Source: Bacteroidota bacterium (lineage in GTDB: Bacteria > Bacteroidota > Bacteroidia > Flavobacteriales > Flavobacteriaceae). Taken from it: 51,726 nt of DNA. Position 1 is the first letter of the stretch. The number at the start of each line of letters is the position of its first letter. Location of the stretch: the NCBI GenBank assembly GCA_947460615.1, contig CANHHG010000008.1, positions 1-51,726 of the forward strand, read 5' to 3'. A program made the position numbers and the translations under genes. The notes beneath the pieces were generated by a model. It did no database searches, was not told the DNA's origin, and worked only from the letters and a program-made list of their open reading frames with translations. Below, piece by piece: positions 26,993 to 35,635 of this stretch.

Positions 26993-29020
26993 TTATATCA
27001 ATCCTGCTCTTTTTAGTAATGCGTCAGGCTTTGGTTCTTGACCTCTAAATCGTTTGTATAAAACCATTGGATGTTCAGTCCCTCCCTGAGAAAGCACATT
27101 GTCTTTAAATTTTGTAGCAACCTCAACATTGAAAATTCCTTTTTCTTGGAAATAGGCAAAAGCATCTGCATCGAGGACCTCAGCCCATTTATAACTGTAG
27201 TACCCCGAAGAATACCCACCTTGAAATATATGTGAAAAAGCAGTACTCATAGCATTTTCTTTCACCTCAGGATACAATTGAGTGGCTAAAAATTGCTCGA
27301 TTTCAAACTTTTTTACATCGGTTATACTCGAAGGATCTTGTCCATGCCATCCCATATCTAATAATCCAAAACTTAATTGGCGCATTGTTGCCATTCCCTC
27401 CTGAAAGCTAGCACTTTCTTTAATTTTTTGGACTAACTCCATTGGAATTAATTCATTGGTTTGATAATGAGTTGCGAATAATTCCAAAGCCTCGGCTTCA
27501 TAACACCAGTTTTCCATTATTTGACTTGGCAATTCTACAAAATCCCAAAACACACTTGTTCCTGACAAACTCGGATAAACGGTATTAGCTAATATGCCGT
27601 GCAAGCCGTGACCAAATTCATGAAATAAAGTAGTAACTTCATTAAAAGTCAATAAGGAGGGTTTTGTTTGTGTGGGCCTAGTAAAATTACAAACATTAGA
27701 AATATGAGGTCTTTCGTTTGTATTTTCTAAAACATATTGAGACTTAAATGAGGTCATCCACGCTCCATTTCTTTTACCTTTTCTGGGGAAAAAGTCGGCG
27801 TAAAAAACCGCAACCAATTCATTGTTTTTATCATTTACTTCGAAAGTCCTAACTTCTTCGTGGTATTTATCGATGTCAAAAATCTCTTTAAAAGTGATCC
27901 CATAAAGTCTTTCTGCAATAATAAATGCTCCATCTAAAACCTTCTCTAATTGGAAATAAGGTTTAAGAATTTCATCGTCTAAATTAAACAGTTGTTGTTT
28001 TAATTTTTCTGAATAATAAGCTCCATCCCACTTTTCCAATTGGTCAATACCATCTAATCTCTTTGCAAAAGCGGTCAATTCTTCAAATTCTTTTTGAGCT
28101 GCAGGCTTAGCTTTTTCCAATAAATCATTTAAAAAGGAAATAACTTGCTCTGGTGTTTGCGCCATACGTTCTTCCAAAACATAATGCGAATGCGTTTTAT
28201 AACCTAGTAATTGTGCTCTCTCAAAACGCAATTTGGCAATTTTAAGAACAATCTCTTGATTATCGAATTCGTTATTTTGAAAGGCTTTAGCACCAAAAGC
28301 AATCGACATTTTTTTTCTTAATTCTCTATTGTCTGAGTAAGTCACAAACGGAATGTAACTGGGATGATCAAGTGTGAAAATCCAACCTTCCTTATCTTGG
28401 CTTTTAGCTAATAAATGCGCAGCTTCAATGGCGCCTTCAGGCAATCCTGACAACTCTTTTTCATCGGTGAGATGCAACTGAAAAGCTTGGGTTTCAGCCA
28501 AAACATTTTCACCAAATTGCAAACTTAATTTAGACAAATGCAGGTCTATATCTCGTAATTTGCTTTTTTTATCTTCTGATAAATTTGCTCCATTTCTGGA
28601 AAAACTCTTGTATTTTTTATCTAATAGTGTTTTCTGTTCCGTACTTAAACCAAGTGATTCTTTATCATCGTAGACCGCTTTTACTTTTGCAAATAACGCT
28701 CCGTTCAGTCGAACATCATTTCCAAATTCTGATAATAATGGAGAAACTTCTTGAGCAATTATTTGCATTTCATCACTTGTTTCAGCGGAATTTAAATTGA
28801 AGAAAATACTTGAAGCTCTATCTAATACAGCACCTGCAAATTCCATCGCCACAATAGTGTTTTCAAAAGTAGGAGCTTCCGGATTATTTACAATTGCATC
28901 GATTTCGGCTTTTGCTATTTCGATGCCTTTTTTTATAGCAGGAAGGTAATCTTCATTTTTTATTTGAGAAAAAGGAGCGGTATTGTGTTTTGTATTAAAA
29001 TGTTGAGTTAGTAAGCTCAT
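26993..29020 (-). CDS. M3-family metallopeptidase (peptidyl-dipeptidase Dcp type)
   Basis: A 675-residue thimet-oligopeptidase-family zinc peptidase that removes dipeptides or cleaves short peptides. The ATG at 29020 (MSLLTQHFNTKHNTAPF) is chosen; the longer frame runs into a repeat-rich intergenic region. The zinc site is HEFGHGLHG (His467, Glu468, His471). FPRKGKRNGAWMTSF, FWDFVELPSQIMENW and FSHIFQGGYSSGYYSYKW are characteristic of the Dcp branch. No signal peptide is seen, so it is probably cytoplasmic peptide recycling. Confidence 0.93.
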   Translation of the reverse strand: MSLLTQHFNTKHNTAPFSQIKNEDYLPAIKKGIEIAKAEIDAIVNNPEAPTFENTIVAMEFAGAVLDRASSIFFNLNSAETSDEMQIIAQEVSPLLSEFGNDVRLNGALFAKVKAVYDDKESLGLSTEQKTLLDKKYKSFSRNGANLSEDKKSKLRDIDLHLSKLSLQFGENVLAETQAFQLHLTDEKELSGLPEGAIEAAHLLAKSQDKEGWIFTLDHPSYIPFVTYSDNRELRKKMSIAFGAKAFQNNEFDNQEIVLKIAKLRFERAQLLGYKTHSHYVLEERMAQTPEQVISFLNDLLEKAKPAAQKEFEELTAFAKRLDGIDQLEKWDGAYYSEKLKQQLFNLDDEILKPYFQLEKVLDGAFIIAERLYGITFKEIFDIDKYHEEVRTFEVNDKNNELVAVFYADFFPRKGKRNGAWMTSFKSQYVLENTNERPHISNVCNFTRPTQTKPSLLTFNEVTTLFHEFGHGLHGILANTVYPSLSGTSVFWDFVELPSQIMENWCYEAEALELFATHYQTNELIPMELVQKIKESASFQEGMATMRQLSFGLLDMGWHGQDPSSITDVKKFEIEQFLATQLYPEVKENAMSTAFSHIFQGGYSSGYYSYKWAEVLDADAFAYFQEKGIFNVEVATKFKDNVLSQGGTEHPMVLYKRFRGQEPKPDALLKRAGLI

Positions 29021-29042
29021 ATTTTTCTTTATTTTTCCTGTA

Positions 29043-29057
29043 AGGTTTTTCAAACCT
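29043..29057. repeat. Small hairpin AGGTTT/AAACCT
   Basis: Six-base perfect arms with a three-base loop, followed by related scraps (CAAACCTGGTAGGT at 29051-29064 and GCAAGGTTT further on). It looks like debris of a short dispersed repeat in the gap before the M3 peptidase gene. Confidence 0.45.
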
Positions 29058-29103
29058 GGTAGGTATTATTAGGTGTTTATTTTTTTGCAAGGTTTATTGT
29101 CTT

Positions 29104-29177
29104 AGCCCCGATAGCAATGGAAATCCTTTTCTTTTTTTAAAAAAAGTAAAGATTGAAATGTATAGCGGGAAATAGCT
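29104..29177. repeat. Dispersed palindromic intergenic element (AGCCCCG...GCGGGAAATAGCT)
   Basis: A 74-bp imperfect palindrome centred on the perfect 16-bp palindrome CTTTTTTTAAAAAAAG (29131-29146). The outer ends are AGCCCCGATAGCAATGG and TATAGCGGGAAATAGCT, which pair through CCCG/CGGG. I recall elements of this sequence type recurring between genes in Flavobacterium and Chryseobacterium; that is from memory, not a search. It encodes no protein and could fold into a long hairpin in RNA. Confidence 0.7.
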
Positions 29178-29187
29178 TCTAAAAAAT

Positions 29188-29670
29188 TTATTTTTTAAGA
29201 TTCTCAGAAGATTTATTAACAGAATCTTTCAGGCCTTCTTTGTACAAAATAATTTTATCCAATACGCATTTGTCTTGTGTACCAACAATTTGAGCCGCAA
29301 GAATTCCTGCATTTTTTGCTCCGTTTAAAGCTACTGTGGCCACAGGAACTCCACCCGGCATTTGTAAAATGGACAAAACGGAATCCCAACCATCAATTGA
29401 ATTACTTGATTTTACCGGCACCCCAATTACAGGAAGCGGTGACATTGATGCTACCATTCCAGGTAAATGAGCTGCACCGCCAGCTCCAGCAATAATTACA
29501 GAAATTCCACGAAGATGAGCATTTTTACTGAAATCTACTAGTTTATCAGGAGTTCTATGTGCCGAAACAATATCCACTTCAGTTTCAATATCAAAACCAT
29601 TAAGGATATCAATTGCATCTTGCATTATTGGCATATCGGAAATACTTCCCATTATTACGGCTACTTTCAT
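29188..29670 (-). CDS. purE: 5-(carboxyamino)imidazole ribonucleotide mutase
   Basis: A 160-residue class I PurE, converting N5-CAIR to CAIR in de novo purine synthesis. Seen: MGSISDMPIMQ at the N-terminus, the SAHRTPDKL motif with the catalytic His, GAGGAAHLPGMVAS, and LSILQMPGGVPVATVA. It follows purK on the same strand after 89 bp containing a short direct repeat, so the pair may be an operon. Confidence 0.96.
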   Translation of the reverse strand: MKVAVIMGSISDMPIMQDAIDILNGFDIETEVDIVSAHRTPDKLVDFSKNAHLRGISVIIAGAGGAAHLPGMVASMSPLPVIGVPVKSSNSIDGWDSVLSILQMPGGVPVATVALNGAKNAGILAAQIVGTQDKCVLDKIILYKEGLKDSVNKSSENLKK

Positions 29671-29680
29671 ATTAATTGTG

Positions 29681-29712
29681 TTTAAAGATTTAAAGATTAA
29701 GAATTTAAAGAT
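29681..29712. repeat. Three copies of TTTAAAGAT between purK and purE
   Basis: TTTAAAGAT occurs at 29681, 29689 and 29704, giving an AT-rich direct repeat just upstream of the purE start. No function is evident. Confidence 0.55.
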
Positions 29713-29759
29713 TTAGTTTGGAAACCATTTTCAATCATTTAATTTCTACATCTATTAAT

Positions 29760-30905
29760 TTATGAAATTACTCTAATAGTATTCTTAACGTTTTCTGCAA
29801 TTCTTCGGGCTTCGACCATATTCTCATTTACGATAGTCACGTGTCCCATTTTTCGAAAAGGACGCGTTTCTTTTTTTCCGTAAATATGTGGGGTAACTCC
29901 ATTCCACCCCATTATAGTTTCTATATTTTTATAGATCACATTGCCAGAAAAACCTTCTTCTCCAACCAAATTCACCATTATTCCCGCTACTTTACTATCA
30001 GTATTCCCTAAAGGCAAATCTAAAATCGCTCTGATATGGTTTTCAAATTGTGAGGTGAAACTTGCTTCAATAGTGTGGTGTCCCGAATTATGGGGACGTG
30101 GGGCTACTTCATTAACGATTATTTCATCATTGATAGTTTGAAACATCTCCACTGCTAAAAGTCCAACATGATTGAACTTTTCAGAAACATTTAAGGCGAT
30201 TGCCCGCGCTTTTTCAGCCACTTTATCTTCAATTCGTGCTGGGCAAACTACATATTCAACTTGGTTTGCCTCCGGGTGAAATTCCATTTCTACCACAGGA
30301 TACGTTTTAATTTCTCCCGATACATTACGACAAACAATTACTGATAATTCATTTTTAAAAGGAATCATTTCTTCAGAAATACATTCTACGTTTGGCAAAA
30401 TATCTAAATCAGATAGGGTTCGGATGATTTTTACTCCCATTCCATCATAACCAAATTCAGTGCATTTCCATACAAATGGTAATTTAAGATTTTGAGAATT
30501 CGCTTTAAGAGCCTCTAAATTTTCAAATCTTTTATAGGCGGCAGTTGGAATAGTATTATTGGAATAAAAATCTTTTTGAATGCCTTTATTCTGAATTAAT
30601 CTCAGTGTTTTAGGAGATGGAAATACTTTAATTCCTTCACTTTCTAATTTTTCTAAAGCGTCAAGGTTGACCAATTCAATTTCGAAAGTTAAAACATCAA
30701 CTTGTTTTCCGAAATTATAAACGGTATCAAAATCCATTAAATTTCCTTGGAAAAATTTATTGCAAGCAATTTTACATGGGGCTTCATTACTCGGGTCGAG
30801 AACGTAGGTTTGAATGTCGAATTTTCGAGTATCAAACAACATCATTTTCCCTAACTGACCTCCACCCAGGATTCCTAATTTAAAATCGGAAGAAAAATAA
30901 TTCAT
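29760..30905 (-). CDS. purK: 5-(carboxyamino)imidazole ribonucleotide synthase
   Basis: A 381-residue ATP-grasp enzyme that makes N5-CAIR from AIR, bicarbonate and ATP; PurE uses its product. Seen: the N-terminal LGILGGGQLGKMM, the central ATP-grasp region (WKCTEFGYDGMGVKI), VEMFQTINDEIIVNEVAPR and PHNSGHHTIEA. It is upstream of purE on the same strand. A TATCTTTG -7 box precedes it by about 17 bases. Confidence 0.96.
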   Translation of the reverse strand: MNYFSSDFKLGILGGGQLGKMMLFDTRKFDIQTYVLDPSNEAPCKIACNKFFQGNLMDFDTVYNFGKQVDVLTFEIELVNLDALEKLESEGIKVFPSPKTLRLIQNKGIQKDFYSNNTIPTAAYKRFENLEALKANSQNLKLPFVWKCTEFGYDGMGVKIIRTLSDLDILPNVECISEEMIPFKNELSVIVCRNVSGEIKTYPVVEMEFHPEANQVEYVVCPARIEDKVAEKARAIALNVSEKFNHVGLLAVEMFQTINDEIIVNEVAPRPHNSGHHTIEASFTSQFENHIRAILDLPLGNTDSKVAGIMVNLVGEEGFSGNVIYKNIETIMGWNGVTPHIYGKKETRPFRKMGHVTIVNENMVEARRIAENVKNTIRVIS

Positions 30906-30921
30906 TAAAATAAATTTTTCA

Positions 30922-30929
30922 CAAAGATA
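30922..30929 (-). promoter_or_regulatory. -7 box TATCTTTG upstream of purK
   Basis: An exact TAnnTTTG match on the minus strand, 16 bases before the purK ATG. The -33 position is T-rich without TTTG. It likely drives purK-purE. Confidence 0.5.
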
Positions 30930-30967
30930 CTTTAAAAGAGTAAAAATAAAAAGTTACGCCATTTAAA

Positions 30968-32614
30968 TTATCTGCGAACAATTATTCTCTTGGTAAAACT
31001 ACCATTATTGGTTTCTACTTTTAAGGTATAAATTCCGGTTGCTAAATTTTGTACATCTATAGAATAACTATCTGAAGTCATGGGATTTCTGTAAGTTGCT
31101 ACTAATTTACCATCTAAAGAATATACAGAAACTACATTTATAGAATTATTAATGGAGTTAATATTTACTGTTTCCACCGTTGGATTTGGGTAAACTACAA
31201 TGTCATTTCTATTTCCAAAGTCGTTGGTAGAAAGTAAACTATTCGAATAACAATTTGGGGGAACTACAAATTCCGGTTTTATCATGCTACCCACTTTACT
31301 ATTAGCATAGCCTTGATTCGTAGTATTATTATAAAAAGTTAAATCTAATGTTTGATTACTGGTTCCGAACCAATCCTGAAGAATGGTACTAAAAACTCTT
31401 CGGTAATCGTGTTGCACTGTTTGTACTTGGAAATTATTAGCCACAACTGCTTCGGAAAGATTAATGTTGGTTCCTGAAACTCCTGGATTTATAGATTTTC
31501 CAAAAACGAACATGGGAGCAATTTCACCGTGATCGGTTCCTAAGTTTCCGTTTTCTCCTGCTTTTCTTCCGAATTCAGAAAATGGAACAGCAATTACATC
31601 ATCACCTAAATTTTGATTATTTAAATCAGTAATAAAAGCATCAATAGCTTCTGAAACTTGTGTTAATAAATTGGCATGAGTTCCTAAATGAGTCGTAGTA
31701 TTGGAAGCTACTTGAATATCATGAGTATCAAAACCACCTATTTTTACCAAATATACCTTTGACTGCAAACCTCCAGAAATAAATTTAGCTACCGTTTTTA
31801 ATTGGTTGGACAAACTAGTTGAAGGATAGGTTACATTAATAGAATTGGTTCCTCTGCTAAAAGCGGTTGAAATACTTTGAGCATACATATTTGTTTCGGC
31901 ATCACTTGCCAATATAAATCGGATTAAATCTCCATATTCAGAATTAGGAATTGTAGTTGGTGGCGCTCCACCCAAACCATTTAATATGGAGTAAAAACCT
32001 GCAGGGTCCTGACCATTAATATTTATAGACATACCATGTTCCACTTCTCCATGGAATCCTAATGAATTATCACTACTTCCTAATTGAATTCCTAAAGGGA
32101 AATTTGCGGTTAAGAAATTACTGTAATAATTTTCTAAAAATCTTCCTATCCAACCGCTGTCAAGATTATTATTAGCAGAAGTTCCATCTCCCCCCGTTAA
32201 CCATAAGTCGGTGGATTTAAAATGAGATTTATCCTGAGAAGTATAGCCAACTCCTTGAACCACTCTCATCAATCCGCGGTCATACAAACTTTTAAAACCT
32301 GACAAGGATGGATGAAGCCCAATTTGATTGTCAAATGGCAAGGTATCGTCTAAATTTATTACTCCATTGGATAGTCCCGTATTATTTAATTTTATGTTGG
32401 GACGCAGATTAGCATAAGCATCGTATTGATTTAAGGGTACCACGGTATTCAAACCATCATTTGCACCAGACAATTGTACTAATACTATTTTTTTTGCATT
32501 TACATTCGGACACGAAGTCATTCCTGCCGATTTAAAAAGTGCAAATACTTCCGTTGGCAAAAGCGACAAGGCACTTGCTGAAGCGGTGAGTTGAATAAAA
32601 TTTCTTCTTTTCAT
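30968..32614 (-). CDS. DUF1501 protein with twin-arginine-like signal and T9SS type A sorting domain
   Basis: A 548-residue exported protein. The N-terminus MKRRNFIQLTASASALSLL has Arg3-Arg4 before a hydrophobic stretch, as in Tat signals, which are common in the DUF1501 family (alkaline-phosphatase-like fold). Internal motifs include VLVQLSGANDGLNTVVPL, FKSTDLWLTG, KIGGFDTHDIQ and SEFGRKAGENG. The last 80 residues (VVYPNPTVETVNI ... IYTLKVETNNGSFTKRIIV) are a T9SS type A sorting domain. It follows the DUF1800 gene by 11 bp. DUF1501/DUF1800 pairs are known in Bacteroidota and Planctomycetota, but their reaction is not established. Confidence 0.9.
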   Translation of the reverse strand: MKRRNFIQLTASASALSLLPTEVFALFKSAGMTSCPNVNAKKIVLVQLSGANDGLNTVVPLNQYDAYANLRPNIKLNNTGLSNGVINLDDTLPFDNQIGLHPSLSGFKSLYDRGLMRVVQGVGYTSQDKSHFKSTDLWLTGGDGTSANNNLDSGWIGRFLENYYSNFLTANFPLGIQLGSSDNSLGFHGEVEHGMSININGQDPAGFYSILNGLGGAPPTTIPNSEYGDLIRFILASDAETNMYAQSISTAFSRGTNSINVTYPSTSLSNQLKTVAKFISGGLQSKVYLVKIGGFDTHDIQVASNTTTHLGTHANLLTQVSEAIDAFITDLNNQNLGDDVIAVPFSEFGRKAGENGNLGTDHGEIAPMFVFGKSINPGVSGTNINLSEAVVANNFQVQTVQHDYRRVFSTILQDWFGTSNQTLDLTFYNNTTNQGYANSKVGSMIKPEFVVPPNCYSNSLLSTNDFGNRNDIVVYPNPTVETVNINSINNSINVVSVYSLDGKLVATYRNPMTSDSYSIDVQNLATGIYTLKVETNNGSFTKRIIVRR

Positions 32615-32625
32615 ATTTAATAGTA

Positions 32626-34272
32626 TTAAAACATTTGAGATTCTGGTGCTCTCAAAATATTTGTTACCAACAGTTTCAATCTTGATTCTACCACAGTATT
32701 TACTCCAGTAGCTACATAATCACTCCATGCGTTTGTCCAATAAATATTTGACATCCCTTGAAGTAAAAAAGTACTCATAAAATAGTTCACTCTATTGGTG
32801 TCTGGATTTTGAGCAAAAAGAGCGTTACATAATTCAGAGGTTAATATAAAAGGATCGCTAGCAACAGAAATGATATTTCCGTCTCTAACTACGCTCGAAA
32901 TATTAATTTTAGTAATAATTGTTGCATTTCCACTAATTCTATTAATCCCATCTAATAAAGATTCTCCTAAACGGTATCTTGAAATTAAATTGGTGGCAGA
33001 AATCCAATTTTTATCAAAACCAGGGGCTTGATAATACGCAGGATGACCCGCGACATTTTCTGGATTAAAGAGCATCATATTCGATCCTGTAAAAAAACTA
33101 CCGTAGACAAAAAGTGTCCAAAACTTGTAATAATAATCGTAGGCACTAGTATTCGGATTTGAAATAGTAGCTTTCAAGAAAGTAGAAATTTCTGAAAGTT
33201 GATTTAGGGGCGATTTTATCATTCCACCGATAGTTTCATTGGTAGAATCGGCGTCGTCCAAATCATAGAAGTGTTTACTTTCTAATAATTTTCTAATTAT
33301 AGGTGCAATTTCATACCCGTTGTTGTAAAATTCTAATGCTAAAGGAGCTATGATATCCGTTTCAACCTCTGGAGTAATAGTTCCTTTTACAAAATAAATA
33401 TACATTTTACGACAAATATTTTTTGCCGTTGCCTGTTGATTAAATATCATGTTTACAAAATCGTTCAACTCCGTGTCCATTCCTGCATCGTTCGTTGCTG
33501 AAGCGATAACAGTGTTATTGAAAGCGCTACTAAAAGTTTTAGAGCTAGTGTGATGCAATGAAAATACATTATATCCTTTTGGCAATGAAGTATCTGGATC
33601 AATAATTGTTCTGGTATTCAATCTCCTAAAACCCGTTAAAACTCTTGCGGCTTGAACTACATCAGCTTCTGTGTAAGTAGTATAATTTCCAACTCCTATT
33701 TGCGGTCCTTTCCCTATAGTGAAAAGCTCAAAAAACTCCCTTGCATAATTTTCATTTGGAGCGGTTCTGGTGTTAGCAGTATTATTTAAATAATACAACA
33801 TATTATTGTTCAGGGTCATTTTTTTAGCCAAGGTTTTATAATTCCCATAAGAATAATACAAAAGCAATCGGACATAATCATAAAAATCAGTTGCTGAAGA
33901 AGAAGCGTCAATTTCAACTGTGAAACAAGTGGATAAAAAGTGAGATAATTTATATTTTAAATTAGGACTATTTATAGCATTATACCACCACCATCCTGCA
34001 ACTATACCGCCTTTTCTGGATTGACCGGCAAATGAGGTTGCCAATGCGGTAGATTCCGTCCAAAAACCATCTGGGGCAGAAGTAGGAATCGGATCGTAGG
34101 GCAAACTTACTATAGGTGCACTAGATGTTAATAGCAAGTTTAACGCCTGATTCGGGGTTAAAAGCGCATATTGATCAATTAATGATTTATGGTAGGTAAA
34201 AGATGCGCGTCGTAATAAATGTTTTGCATTCCTTTGTCCTAAAACGCCGGTATGTTGATCTAATGATGCCAT
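32626..34272 (-). CDS. DUF1800 protein
   Basis: A 548-residue DUF1800-family protein, first gene of a pair with DUF1501. Seen: NAKHLLRRASFTY near the N-terminus, the family core LRTAPNENYAREFFELFTIG-like segment (here TRTAPNENYAREFFELF), VVQAARVLTGFR and NVAGHPAYYQAPGFDKNW. No signal peptide, lipobox or sorting domain is visible, unlike its partner. Function unknown; the pairing suggests that the two proteins act together. Confidence 0.87.
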   Translation of the reverse strand: MASLDQHTGVLGQRNAKHLLRRASFTYHKSLIDQYALLTPNQALNLLLTSSAPIVSLPYDPIPTSAPDGFWTESTALATSFAGQSRKGGIVAGWWWYNAINSPNLKYKLSHFLSTCFTVEIDASSSATDFYDYVRLLLYYSYGNYKTLAKKMTLNNNMLYYLNNTANTRTAPNENYAREFFELFTIGKGPQIGVGNYTTYTEADVVQAARVLTGFRRLNTRTIIDPDTSLPKGYNVFSLHHTSSKTFSSAFNNTVIASATNDAGMDTELNDFVNMIFNQQATAKNICRKMYIYFVKGTITPEVETDIIAPLALEFYNNGYEIAPIIRKLLESKHFYDLDDADSTNETIGGMIKSPLNQLSEISTFLKATISNPNTSAYDYYYKFWTLFVYGSFFTGSNMMLFNPENVAGHPAYYQAPGFDKNWISATNLISRYRLGESLLDGINRISGNATIITKINISSVVRDGNIISVASDPFILTSELCNALFAQNPDTNRVNYFMSTFLLQGMSNIYWTNAWSDYVATGVNTVVESRLKLLVTNILRAPESQMF

Positions 34273-34415
34273 AATAAGACTTTTTTTTCCTTTAAAAGAA
34301 TAAAAATAATAATAATTATTAAATTAATTTAACATTTAGTAAAAAAGTTACTTTTAATTAATTCATTTATAAGTATTTATTAATTATGAAAATAAAATAA
34401 ATAGTCCCTTTATCA

Positions 34416-34443
34416 TTTGTAAAATGGGAATTCTATATCTTTG
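34416..34443 (+). promoter_or_regulatory. hpt-adk-obg promoter
   Basis: TTTG (34416-34419), a 16-base spacer and TATCTTTG (34436-34443). The spacer is shorter than the usual 19. The TTG at 34441 lies inside the -7 box, so it cannot be the start codon if this promoter is used. Confidence 0.6.
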
Positions 34444-34464
34444 CAGCTTATAAAATTTCAGAAA

Positions 34465-34995
34465 TTGATTCAATTACACGACAAACAATTTGTTCCCTTT
34501 ATTTCTTCTCAAGAAATTGATTTTGCATTAGCTACCATGGCCTCTCAAGTAGAAGCTGATTTTGCTGATGAAATCCCTGTATTTGTTGGGGTTTTAAACG
34601 GCTCTTTTATGGTAGTATCTGATTTTATGAAACATTATAAAAAACCATGTGAAGTGAGTTTTATTAAACTAGCCTCTTATGAAGGAACTTCTTCAACTAA
34701 TGAAGTAAAACAATTAATTGGTTTAAATCAAGACTTAACAGGAAGAACGGTTATTGTTATTGAGGATATCGTAGACACCGGAAACACTGTTGCAGAATTG
34801 AAAGATTTGTTCAAAAAGCAAAACGTCAAACACCTAAAAATAGCTACTCTTTTTTTCAAACCTGAAGCTTTTAAAAAAGACCTTAAATTGGATTACATTG
34901 GAATCCGAATTCCAAATAAATTCATTGTAGGCTTCGGATTAGATTATGATGGTTTAGGAAGAAATTTGCCTGAAGTATATCAATTAAAAGAATAA
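34465..34995 (+). CDS. hpt: Hypoxanthine phosphoribosyltransferase
   Basis: A 176-residue purine salvage enzyme joining hypoxanthine or guanine to PRPP. The TTG at 34465 gives MIQLHDKQFVPFIS; the upstream TTG at 34441 is part of the promoter. Seen: FVGVLNGSFMVVSDFM and the PRPP loop VIVIEDIVDTGNTVAEL. It leads a purine/GTPase run with adk 29 bp downstream. Confidence 0.92.
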   Translation: MIQLHDKQFVPFISSQEIDFALATMASQVEADFADEIPVFVGVLNGSFMVVSDFMKHYKKPCEVSFIKLASYEGTSSTNEVKQLIGLNQDLTGRTVIVIEDIVDTGNTVAELKDLFKKQNVKHLKIATLFFKPEAFKKDLKLDYIGIRIPNKFIVGFGLDYDGLGRNLPEVYQLKE

Positions 34996-35024
34996 ATAAC
35001 TACAACTACAACACACTTTACATC

Positions 35025-35597
35025 ATGATTAACATTGTCTTATTTGGAAAGCCAGGGGCTGGAAAAGGAACTCAAGCAGAATTTTTAAAAGAGAAATACA
35101 ATCTAATTCATTTATCCACTGGTGATATTTTTAGATACAATATAAAAAACGAAACGGACTTAGGAAAGTTAGCCAAAAGTTATATGGATAATGGAGATCT
35201 TGTTCCTGATGAAGTAACCATAAAAATGTTACAGGATACGGTGGAAAAAAATCCTGATACTAAAGGCTTTCTGTTTGACGGATTCCCAAGAACACTAGCA
35301 CAAGCAGAAGCTTTAGATGTGTTTTTGGCTTCAAAAAGTTGGAAAATAACCGCAACCATTGCTTTAGAAGCAGACGATGAAATCCTAATCAAAAGATTAT
35401 TAGAACGAGGGAAAACGAGCGGACGAGTAGACGATCAAGACGAAGATAAAATCAGAAATCGCTACCAAGAATACAATGATAAAACAGCTCCTTTAATGGA
35501 TTTTTACAGCAACCAAAATAAATTTTATCCTGTTGATGGAATTGGTACTATTGCAGAAATTACCGAAAGATTGAGCGCTGTAATTGAAAGTTTATAA
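35025..35597 (+). CDS. adk: Adenylate kinase (short form)
   Basis: A 190-residue kinase interconverting AMP, ADP and ATP. P-loop GKPGAGKGT (8-16), the AMP-site region LSTGDIFRYN, DGFPRTLAQAEAL, and the basic lid GRVDDQDEDKIRNRYQEY. The length fits the short-lid type without a zinc-binding insert. It lies between hpt and obg on the same strand. Confidence 0.96.
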   Translation: MINIVLFGKPGAGKGTQAEFLKEKYNLIHLSTGDIFRYNIKNETDLGKLAKSYMDNGDLVPDEVTIKMLQDTVEKNPDTKGFLFDGFPRTLAQAEALDVFLASKSWKITATIALEADDEILIKRLLERGKTSGRVDDQDEDKIRNRYQEYNDKTAPLMDFYSNQNKFYPVDGIGTIAEITERLSAVIESL

Positions 35598-35635
35598 CTT
35601 TTTATTACCCACTAATTTAGATTAAAAACAAGAAA

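Noticed and set aside
30968..34272. DUF1501 and DUF1800 proteins are both 548 residues long, suggesting duplication
   Set aside because: The sequences share no motifs and belong to different families; equal length is coincidence.
34441..34464. Upstream TTG as the hpt start
   Set aside because: It lies within the -7 box; the TTG at 34465 gives the N-terminus expected for the family.
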